Shown here piece after piece: positions 6,452 to 13,550 of a stretch of 14,776 nt of DNA. Origin of the DNA: Clostridia bacterium (GTDB lineage: Bacteria; Bacillota; Clostridia; Christensenellales; Aristaeellaceae). The stretch spans positions 1-14,776 of the forward strand of contig JAEDIV010000060.1 in NCBI GenBank assembly GCA_016296675.1. The letters are read 5' to 3'. Position numbers and translations under genes: made by a program. The notes below the pieces were generated by a model. The model did not search any database, was not told the origin of the DNA, and saw only the letters and a program-made list of their open reading frames with translations. How positions within the stretch are numbered: position 1 is the first letter of the stretch; each line of letters begins with the position of its first letter.

Positions 6452-7855
6452 ATGGGCAAGGTAATGATTACCGATACCATCCTTCGCGACGCGCATCAGT
6501 CTCAGTGTGCAACCCGTATGCGCACCGAGGACATGCTTCCCGCTTGCGAAATATTGGATAATGCCGGTTTCTATTCTCTGGAGTGCTGGGGCGGCGCTAC
6601 CTTTGACAGCTGCCTTCGCTTCCTCAATGAAGATCCCTGGGTCCGTTTAAGAAAACTCCGCGAAGCGATGCCCAAGACCAAGCTTCAGATGCTTTTCCGC
6701 GGCCAGAACATCCTTGGCTACAAGCATTATGCTGACGACGTTGTAGACGAGTTCGTTCGTCTTTCCATCAAAAATGGCATCAACGTCATCCGTATCTTCG
6801 ACGCTTTGAACGATCCCAGAAACCTTAAGCAGGCCATCGACGCCACCAACAAGTATGGCGGAATCTGCGAAGTTGCGCTTTCCTACACCGAGTCTCCTGT
6901 TCACACCGAAGACTACTTTGTAGAGCTCGCAATGCAGTTTGAAAAGATGGGTGCGCAGAACATCTGCATTAAGGACATGGCGAACCTCCTTCTCCCGTAC
7001 AAGGCTTACAGCTTAGTTAAGAAGCTCAAGCAGGCGCTTAAGAAGGATACCCTCGTTCACCTTCACACCCACAACACCACCGGTACCGGCGACATGGTAA
7101 ACCTTAAGGCCATCGAAGCCGGCGTTGACATCGTTGACACCGCGCTGTCCCCGCTCGGCAACGGCACCGCTCAGCCCGCGACCGAATCCCTGATCGCGAC
7201 CCTGCAGGGCACCGAGTACGACACAGGTATCGATCTTAACGAACTTACCAAGGCGACTGACCACTTCCGCAAGGTTGCTCAGAAGATGAAGGAATCCGGC
7301 ATCCTCGATCCCAAGGTACTGAATGTTGACGTAAACACCTTAAAGTATCAGGTTCCCGGCGGCATGCTCTCTAACCTCATGAACCAGCTCAAGCAGGCCG
7401 GCCAGTCCGACAAGCTGTACGAGGTTCTCGCTGAGGTACCGCGCGTCCGCAAGGACTTCGGTTATCCGCCGCTCGTAACGCCCACCAGCCAGATCGTCGG
7501 CACTCAGGCCGTTATGAACGTCATCTGCGGCGAGCGTTACAAGATGAACCCCAAGGAGTCCCAGGGCCTCATGCGCGGCGAATACGGCCGTCTGCCCGCT
7601 CCCGTAAACGAGGAAGTCCGCAAGAAGGTTATCGGCTCCCAGAAGCTCATCACCTGCCGTCCCGCGGATGAAATCAAGCCCGAGCTCGAGAAGTACAGGA
7701 AGGAATGCGCCCGCTGGTACACGCAGGACGAAGACGTTCTTTCCTACGCGCTCTTCCCGCAGGTCGCGCCCAAGTTCTTCGAGTATCGTCAGGCTGAGCA
7801 GCTCAAGCTCGACAACAGCGTTCTCGACAAGAAGAACAACGCAATGCCCGTATAA
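6452..7855 (+). CDS. oadA: Oxaloacetate/pyruvate carboxyltransferase subunit (OadA, 5S-like, no biotin domain)
   Basis: A 467-residue carboxyltransferase with an HMGL-like TIM barrel (about 1-300) and the conserved carboxylase domain of PycB/OadA (about 300-450). Metal and catalytic motifs are TILRDAHQS (D13), ECWGGATFD, IKDMA with K174 as the expected carbamylated lysine, and HTHNTTG (H205 and H207 as metal ligands). It transfers the carboxyl group of oxaloacetate to biotin, or the reverse to pyruvate. Klebsiella OadA is near 600 residues and ends in a biotin domain; this protein stops after the carboxylase domain, like the 5S subunit of transcarboxylase, and should use the separate carrier encoded at 4534-4947. 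GGAGG (6439-6443) is 8 bases from the ATG at 6452. It is last in the operon, before a hairpin. Nearly all lysines are AAG (I find only two AAA). Confidence 0.93.
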   Translation: MGKVMITDTILRDAHQSQCATRMRTEDMLPACEILDNAGFYSLECWGGATFDSCLRFLNEDPWVRLRKLREAMPKTKLQMLFRGQNILGYKHYADDVVDEFVRLSIKNGINVIRIFDALNDPRNLKQAIDATNKYGGICEVALSYTESPVHTEDYFVELAMQFEKMGAQNICIKDMANLLLPYKAYSLVKKLKQALKKDTLVHLHTHNTTGTGDMVNLKAIEAGVDIVDTALSPLGNGTAQPATESLIATLQGTEYDTGIDLNELTKATDHFRKVAQKMKESGILDPKVLNVDVNTLKYQVPGGMLSNLMNQLKQAGQSDKLYEVLAEVPRVRKDFGYPPLVTPTSQIVGTQAVMNVICGERYKMNPKESQGLMRGEYGRLPAPVNEEVRKKVIGSQKLITCRPADEIKPELEKYRKECARWYTQDEDVLSYALFPQVAPKFFEYRQAEQLKLDNSVLDKKNNAMPV

Positions 7856-7858
7856 TTG

Positions 7859-7893
7859 TAAAGGCTCCGCGGCTTAAAGCTGCGGAGCCTTTA
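7859..7893 (+). terminator. Hairpin terminator of the decarboxylase operon
   Basis: A 12-bp perfect stem, TAAAGGCTCCGC (7859-7870) with GCGGAGCCTTTA (7882-7893), begins 3 bases after the oadA stop codon. The T-run directly after it is short and broken, with TTTTT only near 7903-7908, so termination may be incomplete or helped by the next hairpin. Confidence 0.7.
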
Positions 7894-7920
7894 TGTTGTG
7901 TCGTTTTTAGTATCTTTGAC

Positions 7921-7959
7921 AGATAAAAAACGTGTGCAGAAAAGGTCTGCACACGTTTT
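7921..7959 (-). terminator. Rho-independent terminator of the minus-strand pair
   Basis: A perfect 14-bp stem (7927-7940 with 7946-7959) has a 5-base loop. Read on the minus strand, it begins 3 bases after the stop of the P-loop gene and ends in a run of six T (complement of 7925-7930). It faces the oadA terminator, so the two operons converge on back-to-back hairpins and the structure may also stop plus-strand read-through. Confidence 0.88.
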
Positions 7960-7962
7960 CCA

Positions 7963-8883
7963 TTATAGTTCGATAGTGTTTAAGTGTGAATAGTCTTTGT
8001 CCTGCGAGGCATCGGTACCGACGCGTCCAACCAACAGATACATGCCGGATACCGGATCGAAATAGTATTCAGGAAGCAGATGGAAGCCCTCAATTTCGCC
8101 GGTATTTCTGACATGCATTCGGGGACCTGTGCAGTAATGAGGCTTTGATCCAAAGAGAATATGCGTTTCATCTTTGAAAGAGACAGGGATGTTGTCGGCA
8201 ATTCTGGTTTTGACATAATCTTCAACAAGTCGAATTTCGACGCGCGGTTTTTCCTCAAATTGAAGAATGAAACCGTGTTTTACATCGCCGTGGCGATACG
8301 CGTCTCTGTATTCATCCCAGAACATGCGCTCGCATAGGTCTTCCGCGGTATGCGCCATTTTTCTGTAGCGGATCGATTTGAATACTGTTTCAGCAATCTC
8401 GCTGGGTTCAGGACCAAAGATACTGGGACGTGTTACGATGATCTCCTCGCCGACGCCGATTAACAGTTCAGCATTTCTGTCGAGATAGGGACGGATCAGA
8501 TCAAAATGCTCAACGATGACTCTTCGGCCTTTGCTCAGCTGCATCTTGATTGCGGAAGCGAGCTCGCCGATCTGCGTAAATGCCATTTCAAAGCGAATGT
8601 CAACATGATAGGTGTGAGGCGCATAGAAAATGGAATCAACTGAATCAAGCAGGGGAAGGGGGCGAACGTTGACGCCGTTGTCGTCGTTGGTCATTTCGAG
8701 CCCTGGGAACATGCCTTTTACGAGCATGCTTTTTCCGCTTCCGGCTTCGCCGACGATTCCGATCAGTTTGTCAAAAGGGTCAAGATGTCTCTGCGCAATA
8801 AGGCTGCCCATCTGTGCCATGCGCACGACGCCGCGCGGCGCAAAATAGGCAGCATATATTAAACGATCTCGCGTACTTTTCAT
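7963..8883 (-). CDS. P-loop protein with C-terminal AlaRS-type SAD motif
   Basis: A 306-residue cytoplasmic protein of unknown function. The Walker A motif GEAGSGKS is at 45-52 within an otherwise kinase-like N-terminal half, which includes VIVEHFDLI (122-130) as a possible Walker B-like strand. The C-terminal half contains CTGPRMHVRNTGEIEGF (251-267), very close to the CGGTHVxNTGEIG motif of the second additional (editing, zinc-binding) domain of alanyl-tRNA synthetase and AlaX, but with two extra residues between Cys and His. The HxxxH half of the usual zinc site is not evident; HTAEDL at 178-183 is the nearest resemblance. From memory, similar clostridial proteins are named for an alanine-tRNA synthetase second additional domain. 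ATP or GTP use is likely; a tRNA or nucleotide substrate is inference. A near-consensus promoter lies at 8916-8944 and a terminator follows. The ribosome binding site (AAAGG, about 10 bases away) is modest. Confidence 0.8.
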   Translation of the reverse strand: MKSTRDRLIYAAYFAPRGVVRMAQMGSLIAQRHLDPFDKLIGIVGEAGSGKSMLVKGMFPGLEMTNDDNGVNVRPLPLLDSVDSIFYAPHTYHVDIRFEMAFTQIGELASAIKMQLSKGRRVIVEHFDLIRPYLDRNAELLIGVGEEIIVTRPSIFGPEPSEIAETVFKSIRYRKMAHTAEDLCERMFWDEYRDAYRHGDVKHGFILQFEEKPRVEIRLVEDYVKTRIADNIPVSFKDETHILFGSKPHYCTGPRMHVRNTGEIEGFHLLPEYYFDPVSGMYLLVGRVGTDASQDKDYSHLNTIEL

Positions 8884-8915
8884 GTGTTCAGCGCCTTTCT
8901 AAAATAGATAAGATT

Positions 8916-8944
8916 ATTATAAAAGGCGCGTGCGCTTTCGTCAA
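8916..8944 (-). promoter_or_regulatory. Near-consensus promoter of the P-loop/SAD gene
   Basis: On the minus strand, TTGACG (8944-8939) and TATAAT (8921-8916) are separated by exactly 17 bases. Transcription would start near 8909, about 25 bases before the ATG at 8883. The -35 box begins only 12 bases past the stop of the SSB-like gene, so the P-loop gene can be expressed apart from its upstream neighbour. Confidence 0.85.
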
Positions 8945-8956
8945 GAAATTCAGGAA

Positions 8957-9628
8957 TTATTTATCGTCATGAAGCGTCTCTTCTGCAGTGAAGGTTTCAA
9001 ACACAGCTTCAGGGGTATGTTTGTCTTCTGCATCCAGCGTGAATGCGGAAACTTCAAAGGCGTTTCTTGTGATATATTCTCCGCTTTCAAGAAGCTTCTG
9101 ATATTCTCTTGACTGAAGACGACCGGTGATTCTGATCCTATCGCCGACTTCAAAACGGGAGGCATATTGTGCGTTTCTGCCCCAGGCTATGCAGGGAATA
9201 TAGTCGGACTTGCCAAAAGCCCGGTTTACGGCGACCATCATATCACAGATCTCCCGTCCGAATGGCGTTGACCGATAGATGGGCGGCTTGCAGAGAGCGC
9301 CGGTAAGTTCTACGCGATTCATCGTTTCATTGTCGTTGGTTACCGATATGCTTTGGACAAATAGCGTAACCATAAGCCTGCCCGCGCCGTCGATTACTTT
9401 GTTATAACTCCTTACTTGACCGCTGACAAGAAGAAGAGAATCAAGCGGCAGATGCGTATCGGAAATCAGTTTTCCGGGCAGCGTGATTGGAAGCCTGTCA
9501 ACCGTACCGGAAAGTCGCTTCACAATCAGCGTTCCTGTATAGAACGGTTCGTTCATAACTTCGTGGGAAAGAACAGGTGTGTCTTCAAGCCTTCCGCAAG
9601 CGATCATGTGATTATTGGGATTTTCCAT
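8957..9628 (-). CDS. Double-OB SSB-like single-stranded DNA-binding protein
   Basis: A 223-residue protein that appears to contain two OB folds. The second (about 104-198) is clearly SSB-like: NRVELTGALCKPPIYRSTPFG, then DMMVAVNR, then IPCIAWGRNAQYASRF and VGDRIRITGRLQSREY. The first (about 6-96) is more divergent, with MIACGRLEDTPVLSHE and LLLVSGQVRSYNKV. Two-OB SSB-family proteins like this are common in Clostridia alongside the housekeeping SSB; they should bind ssDNA in the cytoplasm. The C-terminus is acidic but lacks the DDIPF tip that normal SSB uses to recruit repair partners. The start at 9628 is chosen because GAGGTG lies 5 bases before it on the minus strand; upstream in-frame codons to 9754 cross the divergent promoter region and do not look coding. 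No terminator separates it from the P-loop gene. Confidence 0.82.
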   Translation of the reverse strand: MENPNNHMIACGRLEDTPVLSHEVMNEPFYTGTLIVKRLSGTVDRLPITLPGKLISDTHLPLDSLLLVSGQVRSYNKVIDGAGRLMVTLFVQSISVTNDNETMNRVELTGALCKPPIYRSTPFGREICDMMVAVNRAFGKSDYIPCIAWGRNAQYASRFEVGDRIRITGRLQSREYQKLLESGEYITRNAFEVSAFTLDAEDKHTPEAVFETFTAEETLHDDK

Positions 9629-9754
9629 CGTATCACCTCGTACATTTATAAAATATGGTACGGGTAGATCATATGATTTTCGTCCGATAAATATGCATAA
9701 TTCTACGACATAACGAACTTTTTTTTTCGCTGCAATAAAAAGCAAATAATTCAA

Positions 9755-9763
9755 TGCTATAAT
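9755..9763 (+). promoter_or_regulatory. Extended -10 promoter for the ECF operon
   Basis: TGCTATAAT (9755-9763) is a perfect extended -10 (TGn plus TATAAT). No good -35 hexamer lies at 16-18 bases, which extended -10 promoters can tolerate. Transcription would begin near 9770, about 20 bases before the ecfA1 start. It lies in the 163-base divergent gap between the SSB-like gene and ecfA1, which also contains an A/T-rich tract and the palindrome ATCATATGAT (9668-9677). Confidence 0.6.
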
Positions 9764-9791
9764 TACACTGAATTGTTATGCTAAGACCTGT

Positions 9792-10652
9792 ATGAATGGA
9801 CTTGAGTATATGAAAGATAATATTGTTTGTACAAAAGACCTTTCTTTCAAGTATGAAGGTAAGGAAGAATATGCTGTAGATCATGTAAGCCTTGAGATCG
9901 AAAAAGGCTCGTTTGTGTGCGTCCTTGGAAGAAACGGAAGCGGAAAAAGCACGTTCGCCAAGCTTCTGAATGCTCTTCTTGAGCCCAATGAGGGAGAGAT
10001 AAAGGTTTGCGGAATTTCACCAAAGACGGCGGAAGACGCATTTGCCATCAGACAAAAATGCGGAATGGTATTTCAGAATCCCGATAATCAGATGGTCGCT
10101 ACCATTGTCGAAGAGGATGTAGCCTTCGGGCCTGAAAACCTTGGAATAGCGCCTGGCGAAATCGTACGAAGAGTAGACTGGGCATTAAGAACCGTAGGCA
10201 TGGAAGAGTACAGAAAATCTGCCCCTCATATGCTTTCGGGCGGTCAGAAGCAGAGAGTTGCCATTGCCGGCGTTATCGCGATGCTTCCTGAAGTGATCGT
10301 GTTTGATGAATCAACCAGCATGCTCGATCCCAGCGGACGTGAAGATGTTTTTAAACTTGCCAGAAGACTGAATGAAGAAAATGACGTGACGGTGATCTGG
10401 ATCACACATTTTATGGAAGAGGCAGCAAAAGCGGATCGCGTGATCGTCATGAATCACGGACGGATCGAGATGGACGGTACGCCGGGGGAAATATTCAAAG
10501 ATTCAGACAGAATCGAATCGCTTGGCCTTGAAGCGCCGGATATGGCAAAACTTGCAAATGAACTTAAAAATCTGGGTCTTGATTTGCCTGATGGAATTAT
10601 TACCGTTGAAGAAATGGAAGTGGAATTGTGCCGGTTGTTGTCAAAAACCTGA
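9792..10652 (+). CDS. ecfA1: ECF transporter ATPase EcfA1 (CbiO-type)
   Basis: An ABC ATPase of the energy-coupling factor module (286 residues from this start). Walker A GRNGSGKST is at 46-54, the Q-loop MVFQNPDNQ at 92-100, signature LSGGQ at 148-152, Walker B VIVFDE at 168-173 followed by STSMLDP, and the switch His at 206. The DESTSMLDP form and the first position in an A1-A2-T operon point to EcfA1. With EcfA2 and EcfT it powers uptake of vitamins or metal ions brought by separate S components. The start is uncertain: ATG at 9792 lacks a clear ribosome binding site, and an alternative ATG at 9810 has only a weak GGACTTGAG upstream. It overlaps ecfA2 by 25 bases. Confidence 0.93.
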   Translation: MNGLEYMKDNIVCTKDLSFKYEGKEEYAVDHVSLEIEKGSFVCVLGRNGSGKSTFAKLLNALLEPNEGEIKVCGISPKTAEDAFAIRQKCGMVFQNPDNQMVATIVEEDVAFGPENLGIAPGEIVRRVDWALRTVGMEEYRKSAPHMLSGGQKQRVAIAGVIAMLPEVIVFDESTSMLDPSGREDVFKLARRLNEENDVTVIWITHFMEEAAKADRVIVMNHGRIEMDGTPGEIFKDSDRIESLGLEAPDMAKLANELKNLGLDLPDGIITVEEMEVELCRLLSKT

Positions 10653-11473
10653 CGCACGTATATGCGCTTGGAACGCCGTTTGAAAAGAAAGCGCTTGACA
10701 ATATTTCGTTCACCATTGAAGACGGCGAATTTGTCGGCCTTATCGGTCACACGGGCAGCGGAAAAAGCACGCTGATTCAGCATATCAATGCGCTGATGCT
10801 TCCCACAGACGGGAAAGTCATTGTAAACGGAATTGATACAATGGAACCCAAATCCGGCCTTGAAATCAGAAAAAGCGTCGGACTTGTATTTCAGTATCCT
10901 GAATATCAGCTGTTTGAAGAGACGATCAAAAAAGATGTAGCGTACGGCCCAAGAAATTTGGGGCTTAAAGAAGATGAGATCGAAAGACGCGTAGCGCATG
11001 CGCTGAAAACGGTCGGAATTGATGAAGACCTTTTTGATCATTCGCCGTTTGATTTATCCGGAGGCCAGAAAAGAAGAGTCGCCATTGCCGGCGTTCTTGC
11101 AATGCAGCCCAAGATACTGATCCTTGATGAACCGTCTGCCGGTCTTGATCCTCAGGGACGCGCAGATATGAGAAAACTGATTCAGAACATCAAAAATGAA
11201 GGCGCGACGGTGATCATGGTTTCCCATTCGATGGATGATGTTTCCAAAATGTGCGACAGAATCATTGTAATGAACCAGGGAAAGATCGCACTGGATGCTG
11301 CGCCCGCAGAGGTATTCAAACACTCTGAGTTTTTGGACAGCATTCATTTGGGTGTTCCTGCTGCGGCGAAGCTCAGGGAAAGGCTCAATAAAAACGGTTT
11401 TCAGATTTCTGATAATGTTTATACACTTGATGATATCAAAGCAGCCATTATAGAGAACCTCAAAAGGAGGTAA
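10628..11473 (+). CDS. ecfA2: ECF transporter ATPase EcfA2 (CbiO-type)
   Basis: The second ECF ATPase, 281 residues with a GTG start. Walker A GHTGSGKST is at 40-48, Q-loop LVFQYPEYQLF at 86-96, signature LSGGQ at 143-147, Walker B ILILDE at 163-168 followed by PSAGLDP, and the switch His at 200. The FQYPEYQLF and GHTGSGKST variants are typical of EcfA2. It pairs with EcfA1 to form the ATPase heterodimer. GGAAG (10616-10620) lies 7 bases before the GTG, and the start lies inside the end of ecfA1, so translation is probably coupled. The 3' end contains the AAAGGAGG site of ecfT. Confidence 0.93.
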   Translation: MPVVVKNLTHVYALGTPFEKKALDNISFTIEDGEFVGLIGHTGSGKSTLIQHINALMLPTDGKVIVNGIDTMEPKSGLEIRKSVGLVFQYPEYQLFEETIKKDVAYGPRNLGLKEDEIERRVAHALKTVGIDEDLFDHSPFDLSGGQKRRVAIAGVLAMQPKILILDEPSAGLDPQGRADMRKLIQNIKNEGATVIMVSHSMDDVSKMCDRIIVMNQGKIALDAAPAEVFKHSEFLDSIHLGVPAAAKLRERLNKNGFQISDNVYTLDDIKAAIIENLKRR

Positions 11474-11477
11474 AACA

Positions 11478-12287
11478 TTGCAAAACAATATTTCGATCGG
11501 CCAGTATTTTCCGGGCGATTCGTTTGTTCATCGTCTCGATCCCAGAACCAAAATACTGTTTTCGCTTTTGTTTATCGTTTGCATTTTCCTGTCTAAGGGC
11601 TTTCTTTGCTTTCTTATGATCGCGATGTTTGCCTTTATGTGCATGAAAGTATCGAAGATCAGCATGAAATTTATTATAAAGGGCCTTAAGCCGATTATGT
11701 TCATCGTGCTTTTTACCTTTATGCTGAATTTGTTTCTTTCATCGGGCGACGATGTGTTCGTGAAATTCGGTGTAATTTCAATTACATTCAGCGGAATCAG
11801 AAATGCAGTTTTCATGGCAATAAGACTGATTCTTCTGGTTACCTGCACGCAGCTTCTGACGCTTACAACTTCTCCGATTCAGCTGACGGACGGTATCGAG
11901 CGCCTGCTGAGTCCGCTTAAAAGAATCGGATTTCCCGCACATGAGCTTGCCATGATGATGTCCATTGCGCTTCGATTTATTCCAACGCTCATAGAGGAGA
12001 CCGAGAAAATCACAAAGGCGCAGAAAGCCCGCGGCGCTGATTTTGAGACAGGCGGTGTAATCAAAAGAGTGAAAAGCATGATTCCTTTGCTTGTTCCGCT
12101 TTTCGTCGGCGCTTTCAGGCGCGCGGACGAGCTTGCAATGGCTATGGAAGCGAGATGCTATCGAGGCGGAAGCGGAAGAACAAAGATGCGTCCGCTTCAG
12201 TATACGAATAATGACTATTATTCGATGGCGGCTGGAATTGGGCTTATGGCTTTTGTGATCATACTGAATGCACTCAAGGTTTTTTAG
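11478..12287 (+). CDS. ecfT: ECF transporter transmembrane protein EcfT
   Basis: A 269-residue membrane protein with several hydrophobic helices (about 27-56, 70-90, 108-130, 198-212, 248-266) and two cytoplasmic coupling motifs, ARG at 184-186 and ARC at 225-227, which dock onto the two ATPases. The opening DSFVHRLDPRTK is characteristic of the family. EcfT holds the ATPases and exchanges S components. The start is TTG at 11478, supported by AAAGGAGG (11463-11470) 7 bases upstream; it begins 4 bases after ecfA2. No S-component gene is found in this window, so this is a group II (shared) ECF module. Confidence 0.92.
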   Translation: MQNNISIGQYFPGDSFVHRLDPRTKILFSLLFIVCIFLSKGFLCFLMIAMFAFMCMKVSKISMKFIIKGLKPIMFIVLFTFMLNLFLSSGDDVFVKFGVISITFSGIRNAVFMAIRLILLVTCTQLLTLTTSPIQLTDGIERLLSPLKRIGFPAHELAMMMSIALRFIPTLIEETEKITKAQKARGADFETGGVIKRVKSMIPLLVPLFVGAFRRADELAMAMEARCYRGGSGRTKMRPLQYTNNDYYSMAAGIGLMAFVIILNALKVF

Positions 12288-12299
12288 GAGGATGAGCGC

Positions 12300-13067
12300 A
12301 TGCGAAGAATTCGCATGATCGTCGAATATGACGGGACGAATTATTCCGGATGGCAAAGACAGTTAAATGCCATGAGCGTTCAGGAAAAGCTTGAAAATGC
12401 CTTAAGGCGCCTGACGCGAGAGAAGGAGCTGACCATTGTCGGCGCAAGCCGGACTGACGCAGGCGTTCATGCATTCAGCCAGAATGTACACTTTGATACT
12501 GAGTCCAGAATTCCAGCGGATAAATTTGCTTTCGCGCTCAATACAATGCTTCCGGACGATATCCGAGTTAGAAAATCCATGCGGGTAAGGGATGATTTCC
12601 ACGCCCGGTTTCAGGCAAAGCGAAAAGAGTACAGATATCTGTTTTACAACAGTCCTCACGCAAGCGCAATTTTCAGAAATCATACAGCCCATGTAATGTA
12701 TCATCTGGACGAAGAGAGTATGAATGAAGAAGCGCAGGCAATGCTTGGAACGCATGATTTTGCGCCCTTCGCAGCAAGCGGCTCTGAAGTCAAGGATACA
12801 ATACGGACGATTTACAGCGTGTCTGTCAAGCGCCAGGGGGATATCATCGAGATGCTGGTTGAGGGCAATGGTTTTTTGTACAATATGGTGAGGATCCTTG
12901 CAGGCACCCTGATCGGCGTGGGAACCGGGAAAATTGAAAAAGGCGCGATTCAAAGAGCGCTCCAAAGCGGATCACGACTGGATCTGGGCATCACCGCGCC
13001 GCCTCACGGTCTTACCCTTATGAGGATCGATTATGAGAACGCGGAAGAAATTGAGGATACGATATGA
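12300..13067 (+). CDS. truA: tRNA pseudouridine(38-40) synthase TruA
   Basis: A 255-residue pseudouridine synthase acting on positions 38-40 of the tRNA anticodon arm. The catalytic motif GASRTDAGVHA places the nucleophile at D53. The N-terminal MIVEYDGTNYSGWQRQ, RKEYRYLFYN and the C-terminal FLYNMVRILAGTLIGVGTGK are all family hallmarks. Length is normal for the family. AGGAGG (12286-12291) ends 8 bases before the ATG, overlapping the end of ecfT. The ecfA1-ecfA2-ecfT-truA order is common in Bacillota; usually rplM-rpsI come next, but here ybaK and a permease follow. Confidence 0.95.
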   Translation: MRRIRMIVEYDGTNYSGWQRQLNAMSVQEKLENALRRLTREKELTIVGASRTDAGVHAFSQNVHFDTESRIPADKFAFALNTMLPDDIRVRKSMRVRDDFHARFQAKRKEYRYLFYNSPHASAIFRNHTAHVMYHLDEESMNEEAQAMLGTHDFAPFAASGSEVKDTIRTIYSVSVKRQGDIIEMLVEGNGFLYNMVRILAGTLIGVGTGKIEKGAIQRALQSGSRLDLGITAPPHGLTLMRIDYENAEEIEDTI

Positions 13068-13537
13068 CGATTACCAATGTGATGCGCCTTCTTTCAAAGG
13101 CAGGAATTTCATTCGATTCTTGTGAATACGAAGTTGATGAAAGCGATTTAAGCGGCGTACACGCAGCCGAGGTGCTCGGCTTTGCGCCGGAAAGCGTATT
13201 CAAGACACTGGTTGCCAAAGGCGATAAAAATGGGATCAACGTATTTGTAATTCCGGTTGCTGAAGAGCTGGATCTTAAAAAATGCGCGGCAGTTTCAGGC
13301 AACAAAAAGGTTGAAATGATCAAGGTGTCGGAACTTCTGCCGCTGACCGGATATATAAGAGGCGGCTGTTCTCCGATCGGGATGAAAAAGAAGTATCCCA
13401 CTTTTATTGATGAAACAGCAGTCCTTTCGGAGCGGATCTCCATAAGCGCAGGGCAAAGAGGCGTTCAGGTTCTAATCAGCGCAGATGACCTAAGACAGTA
13501 CATTTCGGCAGAATACGCAGATATCATTAAAACTTGA
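13064..13537 (+). CDS. ybaK: YbaK/ProX-family aminoacyl-tRNA deacylase
   Basis: A 157-residue protein of the YbaK/EbsC type, which hydrolyses mischarged tRNA such as Cys-tRNA(Pro). The core VFKTLVA holds the conserved lysine K47; RGGCSPIG (99-106), FIDE and the SAGQRGVQV stretch (128-136) are typical. The ATGA overlap with truA (13064-13067) indicates coupled translation. Substrate specificity cannot be read from the sequence; Cys-tRNA(Pro) is the usual choice in this subfamily, while related members act on Ala-tRNA(Pro). It is cytoplasmic and adds to the tRNA-quality theme with truA. Confidence 0.9.
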   Translation: MTITNVMRLLSKAGISFDSCEYEVDESDLSGVHAAEVLGFAPESVFKTLVAKGDKNGINVFVIPVAEELDLKKCAAVSGNKKVEMIKVSELLPLTGYIRGGCSPIGMKKKYPTFIDETAVLSERISISAGQRGVQVLISADDLRQYISAEYADIIKT

Positions 13538-13550
13538 GAAGAGTGATTTT

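Noticed and set aside
9629..9754. Upstream extension of the SSB-like gene to a start at 9754
   Set aside because: It would run through the A/T-rich divergent promoter region and add residues with no OB-fold character; the ATG at 9628 has a proper GAGGTG site.
9640..9791. Riboswitch or T-box ahead of the ECF operon
   Set aside because: The likely transcript leader is only about 20 bases, and no long structured leader or terminator/antiterminator pair is seen.
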